64,000 nucleotides of DNA from Cupriavidus sp. P-10 (GCF_003402535.2 NZ_AP025171.1:1922001-1986000), one strand, 5' to 3'. Counted from the stretch's first letter, positions 1 through 9,595 are shown. The notes: generated by a model not told the origin, from the sequence alone. Numbers and translations are program-made.

Positions 1-1
1 G

Positions 2-601
2 CATGCCGGGCATGCCGGCGACGGCGTCGACAGCGCCGCGGTGCGCGCCGCGGTCGCCCGCGCCGACGTGCCCGATACGCTCTTCGTCGATCTGAAAGGC
101 GAGTCCGATCGCCTCTACGGCGGCTACCTGCGCGAGGCACTGCTACTGTCGCTGGCGGGCCTGCTGGCCATCGTGGCGCTGCTGGCGATCGCGCTGCGCT
201 CGCCGCGCCGCGTGGCGGCCACGGTACTGCCGCTGGCGGCCGCCGCGGTGGTGGTGCTGGGCGGGCTGGCGGCGCTCGGCCAGCCGCTGACGCTGCTGCA
301 CCTGGTGGGGCTTTTGCTGCTGGTGGCGGTGGGCTCGAATTACGCGCTATTCTTCAACGGCGCGGCAGCGGGCCAGTCCGGCGCGGTCAATTCCCCGCAC
401 ACGCTGGTCTCCCTGCTGCTCGCGAACCTGACGACGGTGGCTGCCTTCGGGCTGCTGGCGCTGTCGAGCCTGCCGCTGCTGCAGGCATTCGGCCTGACGG
501 TCGGGCCTGGCGCCATCCTGGCTCTGTGGTTCTCGGCCATCCTGGCGCGCCCCTCGGCCGCCGGGACCGCTGCGACTGGACAGGCCGGGAGTACGTCATG
601 A
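2..601 (+). CDS. MMPL/RND-type exporter, C-terminal part (partial)
   Basis: The reading frame is open to the left edge, so only the last 199 residues are seen. They contain a short soluble stretch followed by several hydrophobic helices with the arrangement of an MMPL/RND permease C-terminus, including a GSNYALFF stretch like the GxDYxLF signature of these transporters. In aryl-polyene clusters such a protein moves the lipid product from the inner membrane towards the outer membrane. The stop overlaps the next start (ATGA), so it is translationally coupled to the deacetylase. Substrate is inferred only from the neighbouring ketosynthase and dehydratase genes. Confidence 0.75.
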   Translation, partial: HAGHAGDGVDSAAVRAAVARADVPDTLFVDLKGESDRLYGGYLREALLLSLAGLLAIVALLAIALRSPRRVAATVLPLAAAAVVVLGGLAALGQPLTLLHLVGLLLLVAVGSNYALFFNGAAAGQSGAVNSPHTLVSLLLANLTTVAAFGLLALSSLPLLQAFGLTVGPGAILALWFSAILARPSAAGTAATGQAGSTS

Positions 602-1482
602 ACCGATTCTCCGCATCCGCCGGGGCCTTGCGCGACACACCGCCAAGCCGCCCCTGGCGCCCCACCCCGCTGCTCTATGGTGCCGCCGCGGTCCACGTGG
701 CCGGCATCGGCGCCATGCTGGCGCATCCGGGCAGCATGATTCCAGCACTCGCAGGCATTGCAGCCACGCACGCGGCGCTGTGCGCCGGCGGCCTGTGGCC
801 GCGCAGCACCTGGCTGGGGCCCAACCTGCTGCAGTTGCCGCCGACGGCACAGGATTGCGTGGCGCTGACCTTCGACGATGGCCCCAATCCGGCGCTGACG
901 CCGCGCGTGCTCGACCTGCTCGACCAGCACGGCGCGCGCGCCACCTTCTTCTGCGTCGGCGAACGCGCAGCGGCGCATCCGGCGCTGGTGCGGGAGATCG
1001 TGCGCCGCGGCCATGCCGTGGAGAACCACAGCATGCATCACCGGCTGCACTTCTCCATCTTCGGGCCGGGCCGGATGCTGCGCGACATCAGCGCCGCCCA
1101 GCAGGTGCTGGGCGACATCACCGGGCAGGCGCCGCGCTTCTTCCGCGCGCCGGCGGGGCTGCGCAACCCGTTCCTGGAACCGGTGCTGTGCCGGCTCGGG
1201 CTGCAACTGGCGGCGTGGACGCGGCGCGGCTTCGATACCCGTTCCGGCGACATCGCGGCGCAAGTGTCCCGGCGCCTGACCGGCAAGCTCGCGGGCCGCG
1301 ACATCCTGCTGCTGCACGACGGCAATCCCGGCGTCGATCCCGCCGGCAATCCGCACTGCACCGCGGCACTGCCAGGCCTGCTTGCCGCCATCGACCGAGC
1401 GGGGCTGCGCTGCGTGACGCTGCGCGCAGCGGTGGAATCAGGGCATGCCGACAGCCGTACAGGACAGTCGCCGACAAGCTGA
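598..1482 (+). CDS. NodB-type polysaccharide deacetylase, membrane-anchored
   Basis: This 294-residue protein begins with a hydrophobic segment (about residues 25-65) and then a NodB-homology domain. The metal-binding TFDDGP motif is at about residue 90, the NHSMHH zinc motif follows near residue 145, and RAPAG and LLLHDG motifs lie further on, so the catalytic set looks complete. The family removes N- or O-acetyl groups from sugars. The start is chosen at the ATG that overlaps the exporter stop; a longer upstream reading frame lies inside the exporter gene. It sits in the middle of lipid-synthesis genes, where a deacetylase is not an obvious core enzyme; its substrate is unknown. Confidence 0.8.
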   Translation: MNRFSASAGALRDTPPSRPWRPTPLLYGAAAVHVAGIGAMLAHPGSMIPALAGIAATHAALCAGGLWPRSTWLGPNLLQLPPTAQDCVALTFDDGPNPALTPRVLDLLDQHGARATFFCVGERAAAHPALVREIVRRGHAVENHSMHHRLHFSIFGPGRMLRDISAAQQVLGDITGQAPRFFRAPAGLRNPFLEPVLCRLGLQLAAWTRRGFDTRSGDIAAQVSRRLTGKLAGRDILLLHDGNPGVDPAGNPHCTAALPGLLAAIDRAGLRCVTLRAAVESGHADSRTGQSPTS

Positions 1483-1532
1483 CCGGCCCCGGCTTGTTAC
1501 AATTGGCCCACCCCACAAGATCGCCCAAAGCC

Positions 1533-2735
1533 TTGTCTCCGCTACTGCTTTCCCACTTCACGGCCACCAGCTGCATCGGTACCGGCGCCGACGCCACTTT
1601 GTCCGCACTGCGCGAGCGGCGTGGCGGCCTGGCGCCCTGCCACTTTGGCGACGTGCGCCTGGACACCTATGTCGGTGAAGTGCCGGGACTGGATGCGGTG
1701 GCGCTGCCCGCGCCCCTGTCGGATTTCGACTGCCGCAACAACCGCCTGGCATTGCTGGGGCTGGAAGCGGACAATTTCGCCGAACGCGTACGCGAAGCCG
1801 CGGCGCGCTATGGGGCGGAGCGCGTCGGTGTCTTCCTCGGCACCAGCACCGCCGGCGTGCTGCAGACGGAACTGGGCTACCGGCAACGCGATCCCGATAC
1901 CGGCGCGCTGCCGGCAAGCTTCCACTACGGCGGCACGCACAACCCCTATTCCCTGCCCGGCTTCGTGCGCGAATATCTCGGCCTTGCCGGTCCCGCGGCA
2001 GCGGTTTCGTCGGCGTGCTCGTCCGGCGCCAAGGTCTTCAGCTCGGCCAGGCGCATGATCGAGGCGGGATGGATCGATGCAGCCGTCGTCGGCGGCGTCG
2101 ATTCGCTGTGCCACACCACGTTATACGGTTTCAATTCGCTGGAGCTGCTGTCAAGCCAGCCATGCCGCCCGTACGACGTGGCCCGTGACGGTATCTCGAT
2201 CGGCGAAGGCGCGGCATTCGGGCTGCTGGAACGCGCCCCGGCCAGACCGGAGGGCGATGCCATCCTGCTGGTCGGCATCGGCGAGTCCAGCGATGCGCAC
2301 CATATGTCGACCCCACACCCGGATGGACTCGGCGCCCGCCTGGCGATGGAACAGGCCCTGGCCAGTGCCGGCATCCCGGCCGCACAGGTCGACTATGTCA
2401 ACCTGCATGGCACCGCCACGCGCAGCAACGACGCCGCCGAGGCACTGGCCATGGCCGCGGTGCTGTCCGGTACGCCATGCAGTTCGACCAAGGGCGCTAC
2501 CGGTCACGCGCTCGGCGCGGCCGGCGCACTGGAAGCCGTGGTCTGCGCACTGGCCTTGCGCCATGGCCTGCTGCCGGCCGGCATCAACACCACGCAGCCG
2601 GACCCGGCGCTGGGCGTGAACTACCAGCTCGTGAACCGCGACGCGCCGCTGCGCTATGCCATGAGCAATGCGTTCGGCTTCGGCGGTTCCAACTGCAGCC
2701 TGCTGTTCGCGCGTGCGGACGCGGCGCCCCACTGA
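1533..2735 (+). CDS. beta-ketoacyl-[ACP] synthase (aryl-polyene/FabF-like)
   Basis: A 400-residue ketosynthase that would elongate an ACP-bound chain. The active-site cysteine is in SSACSSGA (about residue 156), the first histidine in NLHGTAT and the second in GATGHALGAAG, so the C-H-H triad is complete, and the C-terminal NAFGFGGSN signature is present. A TTG start at 1533 gives the usual family length and the start MSPLLLSHF; no ATG fits. The long open frame upstream of this point lies over the deacetylase gene in another frame and is not coding. The gene stops 9 bp before the ketosynthase-like gene, suggesting one operon. Confidence 0.85.
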   Translation: MSPLLLSHFTATSCIGTGADATLSALRERRGGLAPCHFGDVRLDTYVGEVPGLDAVALPAPLSDFDCRNNRLALLGLEADNFAERVREAAARYGAERVGVFLGTSTAGVLQTELGYRQRDPDTGALPASFHYGGTHNPYSLPGFVREYLGLAGPAAAVSSACSSGAKVFSSARRMIEAGWIDAAVVGGVDSLCHTTLYGFNSLELLSSQPCRPYDVARDGISIGEGAAFGLLERAPARPEGDAILLVGIGESSDAHHMSTPHPDGLGARLAMEQALASAGIPAAQVDYVNLHGTATRSNDAAEALAMAAVLSGTPCSSTKGATGHALGAAGALEAVVCALALRHGLLPAGINTTQPDPALGVNYQLVNRDAPLRYAMSNAFGFGGSNCSLLFARADAAPH

Positions 2736-2744
2736 GCCAGCGCC

Positions 2745-3545
2745 ATGCCGCAACCCGTATATATCGAAAGCATCGGCCTGCTCGGCCCCGGCATGAATGG
2801 ATGGGACGCATCCCGCGAGGTGCTGGCGGGCCGCGCCCCCTACGCGCATGCCCCGACCGAGCTGCCGCCGCCCGCCGGCCTGCCGCCCGCGGAGCGCCGC
2901 CGCACCGGCCCGACCGTGCGCCTGGCACTGGGCGTGGGCCAGCAGGCCGTCGCCGCCAGTGGCTGCGATGCCGCCCGGTTGCCGACGATCTTCACCTCGT
3001 CGAGCGCCGACGGCCAGAATTTCCACGCGATCTGCGAAGCGCTGGCCGAGCCGGACCCGCTGATGTCGCCGACGCGCTTCCACAACTCCGTCCACAACGC
3101 CACCGCTGGCTACTGGGCGATCGCGGCCGGCGCGATGCGCACCTCCAACGTGCTGTGCGCGATGGACGGCAGCTTCGGCGCCGGCCTGCTCGAATGCGCG
3201 CTGCAGGTGGCGGCCGATGCCGAGCCTTGCCTGCTGATTGCCTACGACACCGGCTACCCCGAGCCGCTGCACAGCCATCGGCCCATCCCCGACCCGTTCG
3301 GCGTGGCGCTGCTGATGACGCCGCGGCCGACACGGCAGGCGCTGGCACAACTCGAGGTCTCGCTGACGCAGGCGAGCGCCGACACCATGCCGGATGCCGA
3401 GCTGGAAGCGCTGCGCAAGTCGGCCCCGGCCGCGCGCGCGCTGCCCCTGCTGGCCGCCATCGCACGTGGCGACACCGGCACGGTGGTGCTCGATTACCTG
3501 GACAGGCTGCAGATCCGGGCCGACCTTGCCCGCCCGGCGCCGTGA
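2745..3545 (+). CDS. beta-ketoacyl synthase-like chain-length factor
   Basis: This 266-residue protein resembles the N-terminal half of ketosynthases (RFHNSVHNATAGYW, then DGSFGAGLLE) but has no cysteine at the nucleophile position and lacks the second half with the HGT and GHT-like histidine motifs. This is the form found in aryl-polyene clusters as a partner of the active ketosynthase. It probably forms a heterodimer with the protein encoded just upstream and sets chain length. Its stop overlaps the GTG start of the dehydratase gene (GTGA). Function is by family and position. Confidence 0.75.
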   Translation: MPQPVYIESIGLLGPGMNGWDASREVLAGRAPYAHAPTELPPPAGLPPAERRRTGPTVRLALGVGQQAVAASGCDAARLPTIFTSSSADGQNFHAICEALAEPDPLMSPTRFHNSVHNATAGYWAIAAGAMRTSNVLCAMDGSFGAGLLECALQVAADAEPCLLIAYDTGYPEPLHSHRPIPDPFGVALLMTPRPTRQALAQLEVSLTQASADTMPDAELEALRKSAPAARALPLLAAIARGDTGTVVLDYLDRLQIRADLARPAP

Positions 3546-4042
3546 AGCTGCCCGCGACCGTGCGCGACCGCGACTGGATCGCGGCGCGCATTCCCCACCA
3601 GGGCACGATGTGCCTGCTAGACGGTGTGCTGGACTGGGATGAAAGCGTGGTGCGTTGCGTGTCCGGCACGCATGCGCAGGCGGACAATCCGCTGCGGGCA
3701 CAGGGACGCCTGGCGGCGGTCTGCGGGATCGAATACGCGGCACAGGCGATGGCCGTGCACGGCGCGCTGCTGGCTGCGCAGGAAGACAGCCCTTCGCGCC
3801 CGCGCTCCGGCTACCTGGCGTCGGTACGCAAGCTCGAAGTGCTGGTGGAGAGGCTGGACGATATCGACGCGCCGCTGCTGGTCGAAGCGCGGCGAGTCAG
3901 CGGAGAAGGCGCCAGCGTGCTGTACGCCTTCACCGTCAGCGCGGATGGCCGCACCTTGCTGTCAGGCCGGGCAGCGGTGATTCTCGATGCCGCCCGGCAT
4001 GGCTCGCACGCTGGTGGAAGCGCCGGTGGAAGCGCCGGCTGA
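3542..4042 (+). CDS. hot-dog fold 3-hydroxyacyl-[ACP] dehydratase, ApeP-like
   Basis: A 166-residue single hot-dog domain protein with the IPHQGTMCLLD motif near residue 20, which carries the catalytic histidine in aryl-polyene dehydratases, and a CGIEYAAQAMA helix segment near residue 63. It would remove water from 3-hydroxyacyl-ACP to give the conjugated double bonds. GTG start overlaps the preceding stop. The C-terminus ends in a short Gly-Ser-Ala tail encoded by two exact 12-bp repeats. The gene ends 18 bp before the convergent fumarylacetoacetase gene, so it is the last gene of the cluster; a ketoreductase and an acyl carrier protein must lie to the left of the window. Confidence 0.8.
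   Translation: MKLPATVRDRDWIAARIPHQGTMCLLDGVLDWDESVVRCVSGTHAQADNPLRAQGRLAAVCGIEYAAQAMAVHGALLAAQEDSPSRPRSGYLASVRKLEVLVERLDDIDAPLLVEARRVSGEGASVLYAFTVSADGRTLLSGRAAVILDAARHGSHAGGSAGGSAG
4013..4036. repeat. two tandem copies of a 12-bp unit
   Basis: GGTGGAAGCGCC occurs twice in a row at the 3' end of the dehydratase gene and encodes a flexible GGSAGGSAG tail. Probably slipped-strand duplication in a tolerant C-terminus. Confidence 0.8.
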
Positions 4043-4060
4043 TGCGCCGGCTCACGCACC

Positions 4061-5323
4061 TTAGCGCGCGGGCAGGATCTTGCCCGAAACCGTGCCGAAA
4101 CCGACGCGGTAGCCATCGCCCTGGCAGTAGCCGGTCATGATCACGCTGTCGCCGTCCTGCAGGAAGCCGCGCTGGCTGCCATCGGTCAGCGTCACCGGCT
4201 CGGCGCCGTTGCGCGTCAGCTCCAGCATGCTGCCGTAGGAGTCCGGCGTAGTGCCCGAGATCGTGCCCGAGCCCATCAGGTCGCCCACTCGCACATTGCA
4301 GCCGGACACCGTGTGGTGCGCCAGCTGCTGCGCCATGGTCCAGTACATCGCCTTGAAATTGGTGCGGCAGATCGTGCTCGGCGCCGGCGCGCCTTCCGGC
4401 TGCAGCGCGACTTCCAGTGCGATGTCATAGGCATTCCTGGCCTGCTGCTGCAGGTACGGCAGCGGCTGCGGCGATTGCTCGGGATTGTCGCGGCGGAACG
4501 GTTCGAGCGCATCCATCGTCACCACCCACGGCGAGATCGAGGTGCCGAAGCCCTTACTGTTGAACGGCCCCAGCGGCACGTATTCCCACTGCTGGATATC
4601 GCGCGCGCTCCAGTCGTTGAGCAGCACCAGGCCGAACATATGCGCCGGCGCATCGGCGGTGCTGACGGGTTCGCCCAGCGCCGATTCCTTGCCGACGATA
4701 AAGCCCATCTCCAGTTCGAAATCCAGCTTGCGGCAGGCGCTGAACACCGGGCGCGCTTCGTTCGGCAGCTTGATCTGGCCGTTCGGGCGATGCAGCGACG
4801 TGCCGCTCACCACCACCGAGCTGGCGCGGCCGTTGTAGCCGATCGGGATTTCCAGCCAGTTCGGCAGCAGCGCGTTGTCCGGGTCGCGGAACATGCGGCC
4901 GACGTTGGTAGCGTGTTCCTTCGACGAATAGAAGTCGGTGTATCCGGGGATGTCCACCGGCAGGTGCAGCGTGGCGGCGGACATCGGCACCAGCGCCTTG
5001 TCGCGCAGCGCGGCGTTGTCGCGCAGCGCGGCGTCTTCGCCGGACAACAGCGCGCTCAGGCGCTTGCGGGTCTCGGTCCAGGCCGGCTTGCCGAGCGAGA
5101 TGAAGCGGTTCAACGTCGCTGCGGCGAACGTGCCCTTGGCCGCGGCGGGCAGCAGGCCGGCGTCATCGAGCGCGGCCAGGTCGAGGACCTGGTCGCCGAT
5201 GGCAACGCCGACGCGCGGCGACTGGCCTTTGACGGAGAACACGCCGTAGGGCAGGTTCTGCAGCGGGAAGTGGGTCTGGCCGTCGTTGGCGCTGTCGATC
5301 CAGCTGGTTTGGGGGGCGGTCAT
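4061..5323 (-). CDS. fahA: fumarylacetoacetase
   Basis: A 420-residue enzyme that hydrolyses fumarylacetoacetate to fumarate and acetoacetate, the last step of homogentisate and tyrosine breakdown. The N-terminal SH3-like domain (to about residue 120) is followed by the FAH catalytic domain with DFYSSKEHATNVG, GYNGRASS, the metal-binding FELEMGF and NDWSARDIQQWEY stretches, and GDLMGSGTISG near the end. Length fits the family. It lies 25 bp downstream of hmgA and is surely cotranscribed with it. An 18-bp duplication within the gene repeats the AALRD motif around residue 100, in a loop before the catalytic domain. Confidence 0.95.
   Translation of the reverse strand: MTAPQTSWIDSANDGQTHFPLQNLPYGVFSVKGQSPRVGVAIGDQVLDLAALDDAGLLPAAAKGTFAAATLNRFISLGKPAWTETRKRLSALLSGEDAALRDNAALRDKALVPMSAATLHLPVDIPGYTDFYSSKEHATNVGRMFRDPDNALLPNWLEIPIGYNGRASSVVVSGTSLHRPNGQIKLPNEARPVFSACRKLDFELEMGFIVGKESALGEPVSTADAPAHMFGLVLLNDWSARDIQQWEYVPLGPFNSKGFGTSISPWVVTMDALEPFRRDNPEQSPQPLPYLQQQARNAYDIALEVALQPEGAPAPSTICRTNFKAMYWTMAQQLAHHTVSGCNVRVGDLMGSGTISGTTPDSYGSMLELTRNGAEPVTLTDGSQRGFLQDGDSVIMTGYCQGDGYRVGFGTVSGKILPAR
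4998..5033. repeat. two tandem copies of an 18-bp unit within fahA
   Basis: An exact 18-bp direct duplication keeps the frame and gives ALRDNAALRDKA in the protein. It looks like a recent slippage duplication and may vary between strains. Confidence 0.75.
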
Positions 5324-5348
5324 GGGGTGGCTCCAGAATTTATCGGGT

Positions 5349-6668
5349 TCAGCGGACGTTCGGGTTGAAATGCTTCTTCAGGCCTTGCCAGCAGGTGTAG
5401 TACTCCTGCTGCAGCGAGGCCGACTGCGCCGCGTACGGCGTCGGGCGGATCACGCCCGGCGTCTCGAACATGAAGGCCATCGTGTTTTCGATGTGGTGCG
5501 GCGTCGAGGTATCGGCGGCGCTGGCCTTCTCGAAGGTCTCGGCATCGGGGCCGTGGCCGCTCATGCAGTTATGCAGGCTGGCGCCGCCCGGCGCGAAGCC
5601 CTCGGCCTTGGCGTCGTACACGCCGGCGATCAGGCCCATGAATTCGCTGGCGATATTGCGGTGGAACCAGGGCGGACGGAACGAGTCCTGCATCGCCAGC
5701 CAGCGCGGCCCGAAGATGACGAAGTCGATGGTATCCACGCCCGGCGTGTCCGACGGCGATTGCAGCACCAGGAAGATCGACGGGTCCGGGTGGTCGAAGC
5801 TGATCGAGCCGATGGTGTTGAAGCGGCGCAGGTCGTACTTGTACGGCACGTAGTTGCCGTGCCAGGCCACCACGTCCAGCGGCGAATGGCCGATCTCCGC
5901 GCGCCACAGGTTGCCCTGGAACTTGGCCACCAGCTCGAAATCGCCCTCGCGGTCTTCATAGCTGGCCACCGGCGACAGGAAGTCGCGCGGGTTGGCCAGG
6001 CCGTTGGAGCCGATCACGCCCAGGTCGGGCAGCTTGAACAGCGCGCCGTAGTTCTCGCAGATATAGCCACGCGCCTCGCCGTCCGGCAGCTCGACGCGGA
6101 AACGCACGCCGCGCGGGATCACGACGATTTCCTGCGGTTCGACTTCCAGGCGGCCCAGCTCGGTCACCATCAGCAGGCGCCCTTGCTGCGGCACGATCAG
6201 CATCTCGCCATCGGCGTTGTAGAAGAAGCGGTCGTGCATCGACTGGTTGGCCAGGTACAGGTGGATGCCGCAGCCGCTCATTGCTTCCGGGCCGCCGTTG
6301 CCGGCCATGGTGACGATGCCGTCGATGAAATCGGTCGGCACCGACGGCATCGCCGGCGGGCTCCAGCGCATCTGGTTCGGTGACGCCGGCACCTGGTCGA
6401 AGCGGCTCAGGAAGCGCGACTGCTCGACCTGCGTGAACGGCATGTGCATCGACGCCGGGCGGATGCGGTACAGCCACGAGCGCCGGTTATGCGCGCGCGG
6501 CGCAGTGAAGGCGGTGCCGGACAACTGCTCGGCATAGAGGCCATAAGGCGCGCGCTGCGGCGAGTTCTGGCCCACGGGCAGCGCACCGGGCAGCGCCTCG
6601 GTGGCGAATTCGTTGGCGAAGCCGGACATGTAGCCGTGCTCGGCGAGCTGGGTGTGCGTGAGGTTCAT
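5349..6668 (-). CDS. hmgA: homogentisate 1,2-dioxygenase
   Basis: This 439-residue non-haem iron enzyme opens the ring of homogentisate to maleylacetoacetate. The protein begins [21 protein letters not shown], and the C-terminal cupin half holds the metal-ligand region: [16 protein letters not shown] followed by [14 protein letters not shown]. The ATG at 6668 matches the usual family start and length (about 440); the open frame continues 28 codons upstream without similarity. It lies between the monooxygenase gene (46-bp gap) and fahA. No maleylacetoacetate isomerase gene is seen nearby. Confidence 0.95.
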   Translation of the reverse strand: MNLTHTQLAEHGYMSGFANEFATEALPGALPVGQNSPQRAPYGLYAEQLSGTAFTAPRAHNRRSWLYRIRPASMHMPFTQVEQSRFLSRFDQVPASPNQMRWSPPAMPSVPTDFIDGIVTMAGNGGPEAMSGCGIHLYLANQSMHDRFFYNADGEMLIVPQQGRLLMVTELGRLEVEPQEIVVIPRGVRFRVELPDGEARGYICENYGALFKLPDLGVIGSNGLANPRDFLSPVASYEDREGDFELVAKFQGNLWRAEIGHSPLDVVAWHGNYVPYKYDLRRFNTIGSISFDHPDPSIFLVLQSPSDTPGVDTIDFVIFGPRWLAMQDSFRPPWFHRNIASEFMGLIAGVYDAKAEGFAPGGASLHNCMSGHGPDAETFEKASAADTSTPHHIENTMAFMFETPGVIRPTPYAAQSASLQQEYYTCWQGLKKHFNPNVR

Positions 6669-6714
6669 GGTGTCGTCAGCGTTGCGGGTGTCGGTCGGGG
6701 GTTCGGGAACTCGT

Positions 6715-8418
6715 TCAGTGCATCTGGCCATCGTGCGGCAGGCACAGCGCACGCAGCAGTGCGGCGTGTACGGCTTCGGCGTCGAAGGCGCGCCAGCGGG
6801 CGCAGACGTGCTGGTCGGGGCGGATCAGGTAGCAGGTGCCGGGGCGGCCGTCGTAGCGGTGCGCGGCCAGCCCTTCGGCATCGGTCAGGTAGCGCAGGCC
6901 ATCGGGCATTGCGGCCGTCTGGCCCGGCGGCACCACGCACAGCAGGCGCAGCGGCACCGCGCCCGTTGCGAGGCGGCGGCGCGCATCGGCCGGGATCGCG
7001 CTGCCACCTCCGAAGACCAGCAGCGTGAAACCGTCGCCCACTTCACCGAGCAACCAGCCCGGTCTTGCATCGCCCTGGCGCTGCAGCGGCGCATCCACGC
7101 ACGGCGCACCGGGCACCATGGCGCCTGCAAAGACGTCGTGGTCGGGCATATTGAGCGGTGAATCAGCCAGCACCGTCGGCAGCGACAGCCGCCCGCTGTT
7201 GACCAGTTGGCGCGCGAAGGCATGGCGGCGCGCCAGGCGCAGCACGGCATCGCGGAAGGTGCGGCTTACGGCGCTCTTGGGCGTGATGAAATCGGTGGAA
7301 CGCGTCGAGTGGCGGATGTTCTCGTCTGCGGCAGCCTCACGCTCGCTGGCATAGCTGTCGAGCAAGGCGTCTCCTGCACGGCCGGCCAGCACCAGTGCCA
7401 GTTTCCAGGCGAGGTTCTCGGCATCCTGCACGCCGCTGTTGGCGCCGCGCGCGCCGAACGGCGAGACGCGGTGCGCTGCGTCGCCGGCGAACAGCACGCG
7501 GCCATGGCGGAAGGCGTCCATGCGCTGGCAGCAGAAGGTATAGACGCTGACCCACTCCAGCGTGAAGGCAACCTCGCCGCCAAGCATGGCACGGATGCGC
7601 GGGATCACGCGCTCTGGCTGCTTCTCGGCGTCCGGATCGGCATCCCAGCCCAGCTGGAAATCGAGGCGCCAGACATCGTCGGGCTGCCGGTGCAGCAGCG
7701 CCGAGCGGTGGCGGTTGAACGGCGGGTCGAACCAGAACCAGCGCTCGGCCGGGAATGGCGCCGCCATCTTCACATCGGCGATCAGAAAACGGTCGCGGAA
7801 CACGCGTCCCTTGCTTTCCAGCCCCAGGCTCTGGCGCACCGCGCTGTGGGCGCCATCGGCGGCCACCACGTAGCGCGCATGCAGCGCGTAGTCGCCGTCG
7901 GGCGTCGACACCGTCAGCGCTACCTCGTCATGGCCCGGCGCGACACCGGTGACGCGATGCCGCCAGCGCAGTTCGATGCCGGGCAATTCAGCGGCGCGCT
8001 CGATCAGGAAGCCTTCCAGGTAGTACTGCTGCAGGTTGACGAAGGCAGGCCGGCGATGACCGGCCTCGGGCAGCAAATCGAAGCGGTACACCTGCTCGTC
8101 GCCGAAGAACACCTTGCCGACATGCCAGCTGACGCCCTTGGCCGCGACACGATCGCCGCAGCCGAGGCGGTCGAGGATATCCAGCGTGCGCTTGGCGAAA
8201 CAGATAGCGCGCGAACCAGTGGCCAGCGTGTCGTCGTCATCCAGCACGACCACGGGAACGCCACGCTGTGCCAGGTCGATTGCCGCGGCCAGCCCGACCG
8301 GGCCGGCGCCGACCACTGCCACCGGACGGACCGCGCGCGCGGCCCCGCCCACGGGCTGCGAGCGTTGCTCGGCGCAGGGCTGGTACGCGAAGGTGCGTTG
8401 CGGGTTGATGGTGTCCAC
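6715..8418 (-). CDS. FAD-dependent aromatic monooxygenase, MhpA-like
   Basis: A 567-residue group A flavin hydroxylase. The FAD-binding [17 protein letters not shown] motif starts near residue 33, and the second FAD motif [21 protein letters not shown] is near residue 310; the C-terminal region resembles the thioredoxin-like tail of phenol-hydroxylase relatives. The GTG start has GGAG five bases upstream. As first gene of an operon with hmgA and fahA, it probably makes homogentisate or a related hydroquinone, for example by 6-hydroxylation of 3-hydroxyphenylacetate; this is inference from context. 3-(3-hydroxyphenyl)propionate hydroxylase is the nearest annotated family but no mhp ring-cleavage gene is present. 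Confidence 0.8.
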   Translation of the reverse strand: MDTINPQRTFAYQPCAEQRSQPVGGAARAVRPVAVVGAGPVGLAAAIDLAQRGVPVVVLDDDDTLATGSRAICFAKRTLDILDRLGCGDRVAAKGVSWHVGKVFFGDEQVYRFDLLPEAGHRRPAFVNLQQYYLEGFLIERAAELPGIELRWRHRVTGVAPGHDEVALTVSTPDGDYALHARYVVAADGAHSAVRQSLGLESKGRVFRDRFLIADVKMAAPFPAERWFWFDPPFNRHRSALLHRQPDDVWRLDFQLGWDADPDAEKQPERVIPRIRAMLGGEVAFTLEWVSVYTFCCQRMDAFRHGRVLFAGDAAHRVSPFGARGANSGVQDAENLAWKLALVLAGRAGDALLDSYASEREAAADENIRHSTRSTDFITPKSAVSRTFRDAVLRLARRHAFARQLVNSGRLSLPTVLADSPLNMPDHDVFAGAMVPGAPCVDAPLQRQGDARPGWLLGEVGDGFTLLVFGGGSAIPADARRRLATGAVPLRLLCVVPPGQTAAMPDGLRYLTDAEGLAAHRYDGRPGTCYLIRPDQHVCARWRAFDAEAVHAALLRALCLPHDGQMH

Positions 8419-8491
8419 GGCGTCTCCATGCGGCGCTGCGCCGGCGCCCCGACGGACCACTGCTGGCCCTGCCGGTCTGGTTTCAGTTCGG

Positions 8492-8510
8492 AATTACGTA
8501 TTCCGTAATT
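8492..8510. promoter_or_regulatory. inverted repeat, probable operator of the homogentisate operon
   Basis: AATTACG and CGTAATT form a perfect 7-bp inverted repeat with a 5-bp spacer, 74 bp upstream of the monooxygenase start; a third half-site, CGTAAT, follows at about 8523. The AT-rich site lies in otherwise GC-rich DNA and is of the type bound by IclR- or MarR-family regulators. The regulator gene is not in the window. Confidence 0.55.
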
Positions 8511-8874
8511 GATTTACCATATCGTAATCGCGCAAGACAAAGGTGTCAAACGCCAGCGCAGCGCATGCGCAAGGCGGCGCACTCACTGGAGTTGTAGGCC
8601 GGAACAGGAAAAAAAGGGGAAAAGCGGGCAATCCACCGCGAGCCCGGGTGTGGGCAGGTGGCGCCTTGTCAGGAGGAGCGTAGAAGGGAGCGCAGGCGGT
8701 CACCCCGCGTGATGGGGCCGCGGCGTAACGAAGGCGCCGGGCGGCGCACGCAGCGCCCGGTCGACAACGACCGGCGCAGCGCCAAGTTGCGCCGCACCGG
8801 TCGTAAATGGTGGTCTGGGACGCCGTCCACCTGCGCCGGCCCGTGGAGACGTGGCCGGCCAGGCAGCGGCCGGG
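8511..8874. other. intergenic stretch without recognised gene
   Basis: Between the homogentisate operon operator and the 3' end of the XRE gene. It contains an AT-rich start (probable promoter of the - strand operon) and then GC-rich sequence. Small open frames here have no supporting ribosome site or similarity; nothing else is recognised. Confidence 0.5.
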
Positions 8875-9258
8875 TCAGACCGGCTTGTGGCCCTCGCCGG
8901 TGCCGGAGCCGAAGCCGCCCGAAGCCGGTGCTGCCGCAGGTGCCTGGGCACCGCCGGCGGCCGGCTGGCCAGCCATCGAGGCTGCCGTCACGCCGCCGTT
9001 GCGGCTGGCGATAAAGGCGTTGACGTCTGCTGCGAGATGCTGCGGGGCCAGCACCACTTCAAGGCCCAGCGCCTCGCAGGCAGCGAGGAATGTCGACATG
9101 CGGGGATCGGCCTGCCCCGATTCTGCCCGCAGGTAGGCTTCCCGCGAGATGCCCGCTTTTCGGGCTACGTCCTCTTGCTTGAGCTTGCGCGCGCGGCGCA
9201 GCGCCCGCAGTTGCCGGAACGGTTCGCTAGCGCCTCTCGGCACGGCTGTACTGTTCAT
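8875..9258 (-). CDS. XRE-family transcriptional regulator
   Basis: A 127-residue DNA-binding protein. Residues 14-72 form a helix-turn-helix of the Cro/C1 type (LRALRRARKLKQEDVARKAG, then ISREAYLRAESGQADPR). The rest is a low-complexity tail rich in Ala, Gly and Pro with no recognisable domain. GGAGACCGAC precedes the ATG. No toxin-like partner gene (HipA, RelE) is next to it, so it is a lone regulator. It is transcribed away from the TetR gene across a 337-bp intergenic region, which apart from the TetR promoter shows no further feature. Confidence 0.8.
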   Translation of the reverse strand: MNSTAVPRGASEPFRQLRALRRARKLKQEDVARKAGISREAYLRAESGQADPRMSTFLAACEALGLEVVLAPQHLAADVNAFIASRNGGVTAASMAGQPAAGGAQAPAAAPASGGFGSGTGEGHKPV

Positions 9259-9560
9259 GTCGGTCTCCAGTCACCAGTGAAAAAAAGTGCGCGGACGTGC
9301 ATTCGAGTATAGAGCACGCGAAGCGTTCCGTATGTAACCGCCGAAACACTTTGTGCAGATTTCTTCCAAGTCCGCAACTCGCCCCTTGCCCCGGCCGGCA
9401 AACGGAAGGCAACGGGCCGCATTCTGCACATCGTCGTCGCGCCGCCAAGAGACTAACGACCCTGGGCGGTTTGCGTTGACGTCACATGTCCTGCGTATGA
9501 CGTTATGGCCTTCGCTGCACAACTTCGCAAGTCGGGGCAACTACCATGCATCCGGTTTCG

Positions 9561-9588
9561 TTGACAAACCGACCGGTCGTGCTATTCT
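9561..9588 (+). promoter_or_regulatory. sigma-70 promoter overlapped by TetR operator
   Basis: TTGACA (9561-9566) and TATTCT (9583-9588) are separated by 16 bp, only 7 bp before the TetR ATG. The spacer contains the perfect 10-bp palindrome CGACCGGTCG (9570-9579), ideally placed for autorepression. A near copy lies before the hydrolase gene at 10289. The very short leader means the transcript would have little or no ribosome-binding site. Confidence 0.7.
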
Positions 9589-9595
9589 GCACAAC

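Noticed and set aside
8494..8703. A 69-codon - strand frame upstream of the homogentisate operon
   Set aside because: Overlaps the operator and promoter region and has no ribosome site or similarity.
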